Shown here: positions 10,291 through 17,582 of the stretch, piece after piece
How the letters are laid out: the number at the start of each line of letters is the position of its first letter
Numbering within the stretch: the stretch's first letter is position 1
Origin: Pseudomonadota bacterium
Lineage (GTDB): Bacteria > Desulfobacterota > Desulfarculia > Desulfarculales > Desulfarculaceae
Direction of reading: 5' to 3'
DNA: 64,000 bases
NCBI GenBank assembly: GCA_018902755.1
Contig: JAHIQI010000066.1
Location: forward strand, 23,481 to 87,480
Translations under genes and position numbers: made by a program
Notes under the pieces: generated by a model
Databases searched by the model: none
Told to the model about the DNA's origin: nothing
Seen by the model: the letters and a program-made list of their open reading frames with translations, nothing else

Positions 10291-11376
10291 CTATTTGATC
10301 ATGACCTCTTTGAGGAGGTCGAGGTTGTCCAGGGCCTTGCCCGAACCCAGCACCACGGTGGACAGGGAGTCCTCGGTGATGGAGATGGGCAGGTGGGTTT
10401 CCTTGGCCAGAAGGCTGTCCAAGCCCTTGAGCAGGGCCCCGCCACCGGTGAGGGTGATGCCGTTGTCCACGATATCGGCGGCCAGCTCGGGAGGGGTCTG
10501 CTCCAGGGCGATCTTCACCGTCTCCACGATGGCGTCGATCTGCTCGGTGATGGAGTGGCGAACCTCCTCGGCGGTGATCCTCAGGGTCTTGGGGATGCCG
10601 GTGATCAGGTCCCGGCCCTTTATCTCCATGGAGTCGGGCATGGGCGGATCGGCCCCTTCGTCGTCTTGCGCCCTGGGCTCGGGATTGGGCGGCGGATCGA
10701 AGTAGGCGTTGCCGATGGTGGTTTTGATCATCTCGGCGGTGCGCTCGCCGATGAGCAGGTTGTGCTTGCGCTTGATGTACTGGAGGATGGCCTCGTCCAT
10801 CTTGTCGCCGCCCACGCGCACGCTCTTGGCGTAGACCACGCCGGCCAGGGAGATGACCGCCACCTCGGTGGTGCCGCCGCCGATGTCCACCACCATGCTG
10901 CTGGTGGGCTCGGTGATGGGCAGCCCCGCCCCTATGGCCGCGGCCATGGGCTCCTCGATCAAGTAAACTTCCCGGGCGCCGGCGCTCTCGGCGCTTTCCT
11001 TGACCGCCCGCTTCTCCACCTGGGTGATGCCGCTGGGCACGCTGATGATGATGCGCGGGCGCACCAGGGTGCGCCGGGCGTGCACCTTGCGGATGAAGTG
11101 GCGGAGCATGGCCTCGGTGACCTCGAAGTCGGCGATGACCCCGTCCTTCATGGGGCGGATGGCCTGGATGTTGCCGGGGGTGCGCCCCAGCATCATCTTG
11201 GCTTCCTTGCCCACGGCCACCACCCGGTTGCCGCCCCGGGCGTCCTTGCGCACCGCCACCACGCTGGGCTCGCTCAAGACGATGCCCTTTCCCTTGACAT
11301 AGACCAGGGTATTGGCCGTGCCAAGGTCGATAGCCATGTCGTTGCTGAACATTCCGAGTAGTGGATCGAGGAACAT
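10291..11376 (-). CDS. mreB: Rod shape-determining actin-like protein MreB
   Basis: 361 aa from the ATG at 11376, preferred because GGGAG sits 5 nt upstream; other in-frame starts further upstream lack a site. Actin-fold motifs are present: phosphate 1 (AIDLGTANTLVY), connect 1, phosphate 2 (VVDIGGGTTEVAVISL) and the adenosine motif (LTGGGALLKGLD). Compared with typical MreB (~345 aa) there is an extra Pro/Asp/Glu-rich stretch (PPPNPEPRAQDDEGADPPMP) just before the segment MEIKGRDLITG. First gene of the elongasome operon, divergent from rpmH. Confidence 0.97.
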   Translation of the reverse strand: MFLDPLLGMFSNDMAIDLGTANTLVYVKGKGIVLSEPSVVAVRKDARGGNRVVAVGKEAKMMLGRTPGNIQAIRPMKDGVIADFEVTEAMLRHFIRKVHARRTLVRPRIIISVPSGITQVEKRAVKESAESAGAREVYLIEEPMAAAIGAGLPITEPTSSMVVDIGGGTTEVAVISLAGVVYAKSVRVGGDKMDEAILQYIKRKHNLLIGERTAEMIKTTIGNAYFDPPPNPEPRAQDDEGADPPMPDSMEIKGRDLITGIPKTLRITAEEVRHSITEQIDAIVETVKIALEQTPPELAADIVDNGITLTGGGALLKGLDSLLAKETHLPISITEDSLSTVVLGSGKALDNLDLLKEVMIK

Positions 11377-11536
11377 GGGGGCTCCCATGGGAAAAAAGGC
11401 AAGGTGGTTATCACTTGGGGTCAAGGGGGAGACTACCAGACCATGGGCGGGCAAGCAACTATAATTAAGGTCGAATCTTGGTGACTTGCGCCTCATCCCC
11501 CGCCTGCGGGGCATACCGGTTTGTCACCCTGGGGAT

Positions 11537-11565
11537 TTGACAAGCACCGGCTCGTGTGATTAACT
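11537..11565 (+). promoter_or_regulatory. Probable promoter of the rpmH-rnpA operon
   Basis: TTGACA at 11537-11542, a 17-nt spacer, then TTAACT at 11560-11565. The -10 element is weak (3 of 6 matches). It lies ~150 nt upstream of rpmH in the 336-nt divergent gap between mreB and rpmH. Nothing else convincing is seen in this gap. Confidence 0.45.
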
Positions 11566-11712
11566 TTGCACCTTGCATGGCCGCCCGCCTGCGGGCGCGG
11601 GCCCCCAACTTTGGCCCCGCCGACATTCAGGGCGCGCTCCAACCCCAGGCCCCCGGCCGGACCACAGGTTCGGGCAGGGACCTATACCTGTTTTTGCAAA
11701 GGGTGGTAACCG

Positions 11713-11847
11713 ATGAAACAGACCTATCAACCCAGCAACACCAAGCGCAAGCGCACCCACGGCTTTCTTGTCCGCAGCCGCACCCGCGGAGGCCGTGCCG
11801 TGTTGGCGCGCCGCCGCTCCAGAGGCCGTAAGCGGCTGGCCGTGTGA
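11713..11847 (+). CDS. rpmH: 50S ribosomal protein L34
   Basis: 44 aa, highly basic: MKQTYQPSNTKRKRTHGFL at the start and RRRSRGRKRLAV at the end, an almost invariant L34 sequence. It is followed 15 nt later by rnpA, as in most bacterial chromosomes, and marks the conserved origin-proximal cluster. Confidence 0.98.
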   Translation: MKQTYQPSNTKRKRTHGFLVRSRTRGGRAVLARRRSRGRKRLAV

Positions 11848-11862
11848 GGCTAGCGGGGGCCG

Positions 11863-12228
11863 ATGACCGGAAGGGACTTCTCTCTGCCCAAATCGGCGCG
11901 CCTTCGCACCCGGCCCCAGTATCTGGCCGTGCAGGGCGATGCCAAGCGCCGCCGCAGCCGCCATTTCACCTTGCTGTGGCGGCCCAACGGCCAGGCCCAA
12001 AGCCGTTTGGGAATCACCGTGACCCGGCGAGTGTCCGGCGCGGTGGGGCGCAACCGGGTGAAACGCCTGGTGCGCGAAGCCTTCCGGCATTTCCGGACCC
12101 AGCTGCCGCCCGGCCTGGACCTGGTGGTGGTGGCCGCTCCCGGAGCCCCCGATCTCGGCCTTTCGCAAGTCCGTCAAGAACTGTGGGAGCTTTGCCAATC
12201 CCTGAAAACTCCGGACCCGCCCGCTTGA
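11863..12228 (+). CDS. rnpA: Ribonuclease P protein component
   Basis: 121 aa basic protein that assists the RNase P ribozyme in 5' maturation of tRNA. The conserved segment VSGAVGRNRVKRLVREAFR is the RNR motif of the family. The N-terminus (FSLPKSARLRTRPQYLAVQ) matches the usual RnpA opening. Its stop overlaps a possible TTG start of yidD. Confidence 0.96.
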   Translation: MTGRDFSLPKSARLRTRPQYLAVQGDAKRRRSRHFTLLWRPNGQAQSRLGITVTRRVSGAVGRNRVKRLVREAFRHFRTQLPPGLDLVVVAAPGAPDLGLSQVRQELWELCQSLKTPDPPA

Positions 12229-12440
12229 GCCTCGGCGTCACGGCGGTGAGGGCGTTGGTGCGCCTTTACCAACTCACCCTGAGCCCCTATCTGGGCGGCC
12301 AGTGCCGCTTTTATCCCACATGTTCCAATTACGCCCTGGACGCCCTGGCCAAGTACGGCCTGTGGCGCGGGCTGGGCAAGAGCCTTTGGCGAATCGCCCG
12401 CTGCCATCCATTCTCCGCCGGCGGTCACGACCCGGCCTAG
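12225..12440 (+). CDS. yidD: Membrane protein insertion efficiency factor YidD
   Basis: 71 aa from a TTG overlapping the rnpA stop (TTGA). The body LVRLYQLTLSPYLGGQCRFY, then PTCSNYALDALAKYGLWRG and the tail RCHPFSAGGHDP are diagnostic of YidD, a small membrane-associated protein that aids YidC-dependent insertion. A GTG at 12246 is an alternative start that would remove seven residues. Position between rnpA and yidC is conserved. Confidence 0.92.
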   Translation: MSLGVTAVRALVRLYQLTLSPYLGGQCRFYPTCSNYALDALAKYGLWRGLGKSLWRIARCHPFSAGGHDPA

Positions 12441-12473
12441 GCCGGTGCGCGCCCCGCCCTGGGAAACGCGATC

Positions 12474-14135
12474 ATGGATCAAAAACGTATGCTGCTGGCC
12501 CTGGCCCTTAGTGTGGGCCTTATGTGGGCCTGGATAATGCTTTTCGGGGACAACAAGCCCAAACCGGCTCCCACCCCCCCGCCCCAGGCCGCTCAAAGCC
12601 AGACCCAGACTTCCAAGGGCCAGGCCCCGACCAGCACCACTCCGGCCCAGCAGGCTCCCGCTCCGGCGGCCCCGGCCCCGGGGGCGGTGCTCAGCGGCCC
12701 CGAGACCCTGGTTGAGGTCAAGACTCCTCTATATACCGCCATCTTCACCAGCCGAGGCGGCGGGGTGAGGACCGTGTCCCTGCAGGATTATTACAACCAC
12801 CCGGAAAAACAGGGCGGCCACTTCGCGGTGCTGGACCTGGCCGAGGGCCAGCCCGCCTCCCTGGCATTCAACCTGACCAAGCTGGCCCCCAAGCTGGACA
12901 CCCAGAACTTCACTCCCTCCACTGACAAGCTCCGCGTGACCCAGGGGACCAAGACCCTCACCTTCACCACCACCGTGGCCGGAGTGACCGTGGAGAAGAC
13001 CTACGTCTTCCGGGCCGACTCCTACGCCTGGGACCTGAAGGTGCGCCTGATCAACAACAGCGGCAAGCCGCTGGGCCTGCAACCCTCCCTGGGTTTGGTG
13101 GAGGCCAAAAAGCGTGCCGAATCGGCGGCCTACGCCTTCACCGGCATCCAGTACTCCAAGGACGGCCACTACAATGAGATGAGCGCCGGCGACCTGGACG
13201 ACAACCCCAAGGACACCGGCGACATCAAATACCTGGCCCTGTCCATCCCCTACTTCATGGGCGCGGTGGCCCCCCTGGACGCCCAGGGCGCGGCCCCGGC
13301 CAAGCGCTTCGTGGCCGGCTCCGAGGCCGGCCCGCTCATGGTGGCCACGGTGATCGAGCCCCTGGTGGAGCTGGCTCCCGGCACCAGCCGCGAGTTGGGC
13401 TATCTGGTCTACTACGGCCCCAAGGACCTCAAGATCCTCAACCCCCTGGGCCACGACCTGTCCGACGCGGTGGACTTCGGCTGGTTCGACGTGATCGCCA
13501 AGCCATTCCTCATCGTCATGAACTTCATCTACGACTTCATCGGCAACTACGGCATCGCCATCATCTTCGTGACCCTGCTGACCAAGCTCATCTTCTGGCC
13601 GCTCACCCGCAAGAGCTACCAGTCCATGAAGTCCATGCAGTCGCTTCAGCCCCATGTGAAGCGCATCCGCGAAAAGTACGCCGACGACAAGCAGCGCATG
13701 AACCAAGAGATCATGCAGCTATATAAGACATATAAGGTGAACCCGGCAGGGGGCTGCCTGCCCATGGTGGTGCAGATCCCGGTGTTCATCGCCTTCTACA
13801 AGGTGCTGGGCAACGCCATCGAGCTTAGGCACGCCCCGTTCATGCTGTGGATGAACGACCTGTCCGCCCCGGACCGCCTGCCCATCGGCTTCGACATCCC
13901 CTACGTGGGAGCCGGGCTGCCGGTCTTGACCCTGCTCATGGGCGCGTCCATGTTCCTGCAGCAGAAGATGACCCCCACCACCGGCGACCCCACCCAGGCC
14001 AAGATGATGCTCATGATGCCGGTGGTGTTCACGGTGATGTTCATCAACTTCCCGGCGGGTCTGGTGCTCTACTGGCTGGTCAACAACCTCTTCAGCATCG
14101 GCCAGCAGTACCTCACCAACAAGAGCAAGACGTGA
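12474..14135 (+). CDS. yidC: Membrane protein insertase YidC
   Basis: 553 aa. An N-terminal membrane helix (LLALALSVGLMWAWIMLFGD) is followed by a Pro/Gln/Ala-rich linker (~residues 25-70), the large periplasmic beta-sandwich domain of Gram-negative YidC, and a C-terminal five-helix core (YGIAIIFVTLLTKLIFWPLT, then NPAGGCLPMVVQIPVFIAFY). The core inserts and folds inner-membrane proteins alone or with SecYEG. Length and order match Gram-negative YidC. Confidence 0.98.
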   Translation: MDQKRMLLALALSVGLMWAWIMLFGDNKPKPAPTPPPQAAQSQTQTSKGQAPTSTTPAQQAPAPAAPAPGAVLSGPETLVEVKTPLYTAIFTSRGGGVRTVSLQDYYNHPEKQGGHFAVLDLAEGQPASLAFNLTKLAPKLDTQNFTPSTDKLRVTQGTKTLTFTTTVAGVTVEKTYVFRADSYAWDLKVRLINNSGKPLGLQPSLGLVEAKKRAESAAYAFTGIQYSKDGHYNEMSAGDLDDNPKDTGDIKYLALSIPYFMGAVAPLDAQGAAPAKRFVAGSEAGPLMVATVIEPLVELAPGTSRELGYLVYYGPKDLKILNPLGHDLSDAVDFGWFDVIAKPFLIVMNFIYDFIGNYGIAIIFVTLLTKLIFWPLTRKSYQSMKSMQSLQPHVKRIREKYADDKQRMNQEIMQLYKTYKVNPAGGCLPMVVQIPVFIAFYKVLGNAIELRHAPFMLWMNDLSAPDRLPIGFDIPYVGAGLPVLTLLMGASMFLQQKMTPTTGDPTQAKMMLMMPVVFTVMFINFPAGLVLYWLVNNLFSIGQQYLTNKSKT

Positions 14136-14141
14136 TCTTCC

Positions 14142-15098
14142 ATGGAACACGTTGAATTTACGGGAAAAACAACGGAGGATGCCCTTAGGGCCGCCGAAGA
14201 GCACTTTGGCCTGAGCCTGGGTCAGCTGGAAGTGGAAGTGGTCAGCGCCGGCTCCAGCGGCTTCTTCGGACTCCTGGGGGCCAAGAAGGCGATGATCAAG
14301 GCCCGGCCCCAGGGCAAGAGTTCTGCCGACGAAGTGGCCCAGATGATGGCCGACTTCACCGACAGCGTGCCTGGAGCAAAAAAGGCCGCGCCCGCGCCGT
14401 CCCCCAAGCCACAGGCCAGGCCCGCCCCCAGGCCGCAACCACGGCCCCCGGCCGCTCCCAAGGCGGAGCCGCCCAAGGCCAGGCCCAAGCCGACGCCGCA
14501 GCCCCAGGCCGCGCCGGAGCCCAAGAGCGAACCGCGCCCGGCTCCCCCCCGGCCCACGGCCCCTCCGGCCCAGGACGCCGCGCCCGCCCCGGCAAAGGAG
14601 GCCCCCGCCCCCGCGCCCAGCGAGGGACCGGCCGAGCCCGGGCCGGACCAGGCGGAGATGGTGGCTTTCGGCAAAGAGGTGCTGGAGCGCCTGACCCAGG
14701 CCCTGGACCCCAATGCCACGGTGGAAGCGGCCAAGAACGAGCAGGGACCGGGCCTGTCCATCAACGGGGCCGACTCCGGGGTGGTCATCGGCCGCCGGGG
14801 CCAGACCCTGGACGCCCTGCAATACCTGGTGACCCGCATCGTGAGCCACAAGTACGGCAGGGCGGTGCATCTGAGCGTGGACGCGGGCGGCTACCGCCAG
14901 CGGCGGCGCTCCTCCCTGGAAGATACCGCCCGGCGCTTGGCCGACAAGGCCCGCTCCAGCCGCAAGGCCCAGAGCATGGGCCCCTTGAACTCCCAGGAGC
15001 GCCGCCTGGTGCATTTGGTGCTGCGCAGCCAGCGGGGCATCAGCACGGTGAGCCGGGGCAAGGGCGAAATGAAAAAGGTGGTCATCACCCCGCGTTAG
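14142..15098 (+). CDS. jag: Jag/KhpB-type RNA-binding protein
   Basis: 318 aa. The Jag-N domain (VEFTGKTTEDALRAAEEHFG) is followed by a ~100-residue Ala/Pro linker, a KH-II domain with GVVIGRRGQTLDALQYLVTR, and a C-terminal R3H domain with ERRLVHLVLR. Family members bind RNA and influence cell-division and cell-wall genes. The linker is much longer than in Firmicutes Jag and looks disordered. The gene starts 6 nt after yidC and ends just before a strong terminator. Confidence 0.93.
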   Translation: MEHVEFTGKTTEDALRAAEEHFGLSLGQLEVEVVSAGSSGFFGLLGAKKAMIKARPQGKSSADEVAQMMADFTDSVPGAKKAAPAPSPKPQARPAPRPQPRPPAAPKAEPPKARPKPTPQPQAAPEPKSEPRPAPPRPTAPPAQDAAPAPAKEAPAPAPSEGPAEPGPDQAEMVAFGKEVLERLTQALDPNATVEAAKNEQGPGLSINGADSGVVIGRRGQTLDALQYLVTRIVSHKYGRAVHLSVDAGGYRQRRRSSLEDTARRLADKARSSRKAQSMGPLNSQERRLVHLVLRSQRGISTVSRGKGEMKKVVITPR

Positions 15099-15123
15099 GG
15101 CCGCCGAACCAACCGACCAGCCA

Positions 15124-15152
15124 GGGGCCTCCACGCGGAGGCCCCTTTTTTT
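15124..15152 (+). terminator. Rho-independent terminator after jag
   Basis: Perfect 9-bp stem GGGGCCTCC/GGAGGCCCC with a 4-nt loop followed by seven T. It separates the rpmH-jag transcript from mnmE. Confidence 0.93.
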
Positions 15153-15227
15153 GGCCCGGTGGACACCGACCGACGGGAAATATAAACTGTTCTGGCCGAT
15201 AAAGGCGCCATCAAGGCGAAGCGAAGC

Positions 15228-16604
15228 ATGGACCAAGACACCATCGCGGCCATAGCCACCCCGGCGGGGGCGGGCGGCATAGGCATCCTGCGCATCTCCG
15301 GGCCCCAGGCCGGGGAGGTGGCGGCCCGCCTGTTTTGCCCCGGCGACCCCCGCCTGGACGCCCGCGCCCTGCCGCCCCGGCGGCTGGTGCTGGGCCAGGC
15401 CCTGGGCCGGCAGGGCAGGGCGGTGGACCAGGTGTTGGCGGTGCGCTTCCCGGCCCCCCACTCCTATACCACCCAGGAGGTGGTGGAGTTGCAGAGCCAC
15501 GGCGGCCCGGCGGTGCTGCAAGCCCTGCTGGCCGCCGCCCTGGAGGCGGGGTGCCGCCTGGCCCGGCCCGGCGAGTTCACCCTGCGGGCCTATCTGGGGG
15601 GGCGTCTGGACCTCTGCCAGGCCGAGGCGGTGGCCCAGCTCATCGCCGCCCAGAGCGAGAGCGAGGCGGGCCTGGCCATGGCCGGGCTGACCGGCGGCCT
15701 GTCCCAGGTTTTGGGGCCGGTGCGCGCGGCGCTGACCCTGGCCGCGGCCACGGTGGAGGCGGCCATCGATTTTCCCGAGGAAACCAGCGAGATAGCCGGT
15801 CCCGCCCTGGCCGAAGACCTGCGCCGCCTGGCCCTGGAACCGCTGCAAAAAGTGGTGGCCCGGCGGCAATCGGGCCGAATTTGGCGGGAAGGAGCCCTGG
15901 TGGTGCTCTGCGGCAGGCCCAACGTGGGCAAAAGCTCGCTGTTCAACGCCCTGTTGGGGCAGGACCGGGCCATAGTGACCCCCACGGCGGGCACCACCCG
16001 CGACGCCATCGAGGAAAGCGCCCTGCTGGGCGGGGTGGTCTGCCGCCTCACCGACACCGCGGGCCTGGGTCTGGAACCCGGCGAGCTGGAGGCCCTGGGC
16101 CGGGCGGCGGCCCGGGAGCGGTTGGGCCGGGCCGACCTGGCCCTGGTGGTGCTGGACGGCGGCGCGCCGCTGAACGATGAGGACCGCGAGGTTTTGGCCG
16201 CCACCAAGGGAACCAAGCGGGTGATCGCGGTGAACAAGGCCGACCTGGACCATGCCTGGGATTTGGAAGCGGCAGGGGAGGGCGCACCGGCCCTCAGGGT
16301 CAGCGCCAAGCGGGGATCGGGCCTGGATGAGCTGGCCACGTCGGTGGGGGCGGCGCTCACCGGCGGCCAGGCCGAGCCCGCGCCCGGCGAGGCGGTGGCC
16401 GGCAAGCGCCAGGCCGAGGCCCTGGCCGCCTGCGCCTCGGCGGTGCAGCGGGCGCTGGAAGGGCTGGCGGCCCAGAGCGTGGCCGCCGAGCTGGTGTCGG
16501 TGGATCTGGCCGAGGCCCTGGCCCGCCTGGGCGAGGTGGACGGGGTGGACGCCCCGGATTCGGTGATCGACGCGATTTTTGACGAATTTTGCGTGGGAAA
16601 GTAG
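15228..16604 (+). CDS. mnmE: tRNA modification GTPase MnmE
   Basis: 458 aa GTPase that with MnmG adds carboxymethylaminomethyl to U34 of certain tRNAs. The N-terminal folate-binding domain (DTIAAIATPAGAGGIGILRI) precedes the helical domain with the inserted G domain: P-loop GRPNVGKS at ~229-236, DTAG, and NKAD. The C-terminus ends FDEFCVGK, the invariant catalytic Cys motif. All motifs are intact. Confidence 0.98.
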   Translation: MDQDTIAAIATPAGAGGIGILRISGPQAGEVAARLFCPGDPRLDARALPPRRLVLGQALGRQGRAVDQVLAVRFPAPHSYTTQEVVELQSHGGPAVLQALLAAALEAGCRLARPGEFTLRAYLGGRLDLCQAEAVAQLIAAQSESEAGLAMAGLTGGLSQVLGPVRAALTLAAATVEAAIDFPEETSEIAGPALAEDLRRLALEPLQKVVARRQSGRIWREGALVVLCGRPNVGKSSLFNALLGQDRAIVTPTAGTTRDAIEESALLGGVVCRLTDTAGLGLEPGELEALGRAAARERLGRADLALVVLDGGAPLNDEDREVLAATKGTKRVIAVNKADLDHAWDLEAAGEGAPALRVSAKRGSGLDELATSVGAALTGGQAEPAPGEAVAGKRQAEALAACASAVQRALEGLAAQSVAAELVSVDLAEALARLGEVDGVDAPDSVIDAIFDEFCVGK

Positions 16605-16606
16605 CC

Positions 16607-17203
16607 GTGCAGCGCGATCTGGCCTTGGAAATCGCCCAAAGAGAGCTGCCCGAGGGCATTTTTGCTGCCTGGGAGCGCCTCTCAGCCGATCTTCTGCGCT
16701 GGAACCGGGCCCACAACCTCACCGGGCACCACGACCCCGCAGCCGCCTACCTGGATCTTTTTCTGGATTCCCTGGCCCTGGTTCCCCACGTGCAAGGCCC
16801 GGCCCTGCTGGACATCGGCTCGGGCGCAGGTTTTCCCGGCCTGGTGCTGGCCCTGGCCCTGCCGGAGCTGCGGGTGACGCTTTTGGAGCCACGCGCCAAG
16901 CGGGTGAGCTTCCACAAGCAGGCCATCCGGTCGCTGGAGCTGGGGGACAGGGTGCAAACCGTCATGGGCCGGGCGGGCGAGGCCCTGGAGGGGGAGCAAT
17001 TCAGCACCGTCACCCTGCGGGCGGTCACTGACATTCCCGGCTCCCTGGAACTGGCCCAGCCCTACCTGGCCCCCGGCGGGGCGGTCCTGCTGCCCCGAGG
17101 GGCCAAAGACGCCGACCAGGCACGGAGCCTGAGCCTCAGCGTGGAGCCTTATTCCTTGGGCCCCGGCACAACCCCCCGGATTATTGCGATTTATCGCGGG
17201 TAA
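16607..17203 (+). CDS. rsmG: 16S rRNA (guanine527-N7)-methyltransferase RsmG
   Basis: 198 aa SAM-dependent methyltransferase. The Rossmann motif LLDIGSGAGFPGLVLALA begins near residue 68, and LRAVTD is the family's later motif. The GTG at 16607, two bases after the mnmE stop, is chosen because a GGGA-rich stretch lies upstream; a TTG at 16589 would overlap mnmE. In many genomes parA and parB come next; here two parS sites follow instead and no ParA or ParB gene is present in the window. Confidence 0.95.
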   Translation: MQRDLALEIAQRELPEGIFAAWERLSADLLRWNRAHNLTGHHDPAAAYLDLFLDSLALVPHVQGPALLDIGSGAGFPGLVLALALPELRVTLLEPRAKRVSFHKQAIRSLELGDRVQTVMGRAGEALEGEQFSTVTLRAVTDIPGSLELAQPYLAPGGAVLLPRGAKDADQARSLSLSVEPYSLGPGTTPRIIAIYRG

Positions 17204-17219
17204 TTTTCCGCCGCCCCCT

Positions 17220-17235
17220 TGTTTCACGTGAAACA
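17220..17235. other. parS centromere-like site 1 (perfect)
   Basis: TGTTTCACGTGAAACA, a 16-bp perfect palindrome identical to the consensus ParB-binding parS site. It lies 16 nt after the rsmG stop. ParB spreads from such sites and loads SMC for origin segregation. Confidence 0.9.
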
Positions 17236-17240
17236 AAAGA

Positions 17241-17262
17241 CCGCCTCCGGTGCACGGAGCGG
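17241..17262 (+). terminator. Hairpin between two parS sites, probable terminator
   Basis: CCGC(C)TCCG-gtgca-CGGAGCGG, preceded by AAAAGA and followed by CCCTTTGT, so it could act in either direction. It probably ends the mnmE-rsmG transcript. Confidence 0.6.
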
Positions 17263-17277
17263 CCCTTTGTCACGAAT

Positions 17278-17293
17278 TGTTTCACGTGCAACA
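17278..17293. other. parS centromere-like site 2 (one mismatch)
   Basis: TGTTTCACGTGCAACA, 15 of 16 matches to the parS consensus, 58 bp after site 1. The close pairing makes chance occurrence unlikely. Confidence 0.8.
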
Positions 17294-17327
17294 TTTCGCC
17301 CCCACAGCACCCCCCGGAGAATGAATT

Positions 17328-17354
17328 GTTGGGTTTCGCTTCGCTCTACCCAAC
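17328..17354 (+). repeat. Short hairpin repeat (family 1), copy 2
   Basis: Core identical to the copy at 5527, followed by CTACGCTATTG. It lies between the convergent 3' ends of rsmG and the histidine kinase. Confidence 0.9.
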
Positions 17355-17433
17355 CTACGCTATTGCTAAAGAGCACGGGCAAACAGCCGGTCCCTCCGTT
17401 CCCCTCTTTATTCCACAACGGTTTCTTAGAATG

Positions 17434-17553
17434 CGGCACAGTCCAGGCAAGCGAGGGCAAGGCGTCCGGCGAGCGCGGGCCGGAGGCGTAGCCTGAGCTA
17501 CGTCGAGGCCTAAGCGATGCCGGCAACGCAGCCATCGGTTGTCTGGCTGCGCC
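17434..17553 (+). repeat. Long foldback repeat (family 2), copy 2
   Basis: About 120 bp from CGGCACAGTCCAGGCAAGCG to CTGGCTGCGCCG, with a central GGCGTAGCctgaGCTACGtC hairpin. It ends 29 nt from the histidine kinase stop. More diverged than the copies at 36655 and 36776. Confidence 0.7.
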
Positions 17554-17582
17554 GTCGCCTCGTTCGTTAGGAGAGAATTACT

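Noticed and set aside
13719..16253. 844-codon minus-strand open frame opposite yidC, jag and mnmE
   Set aside because: Shadow frame of three well-conserved plus-strand genes; low-complexity translation.
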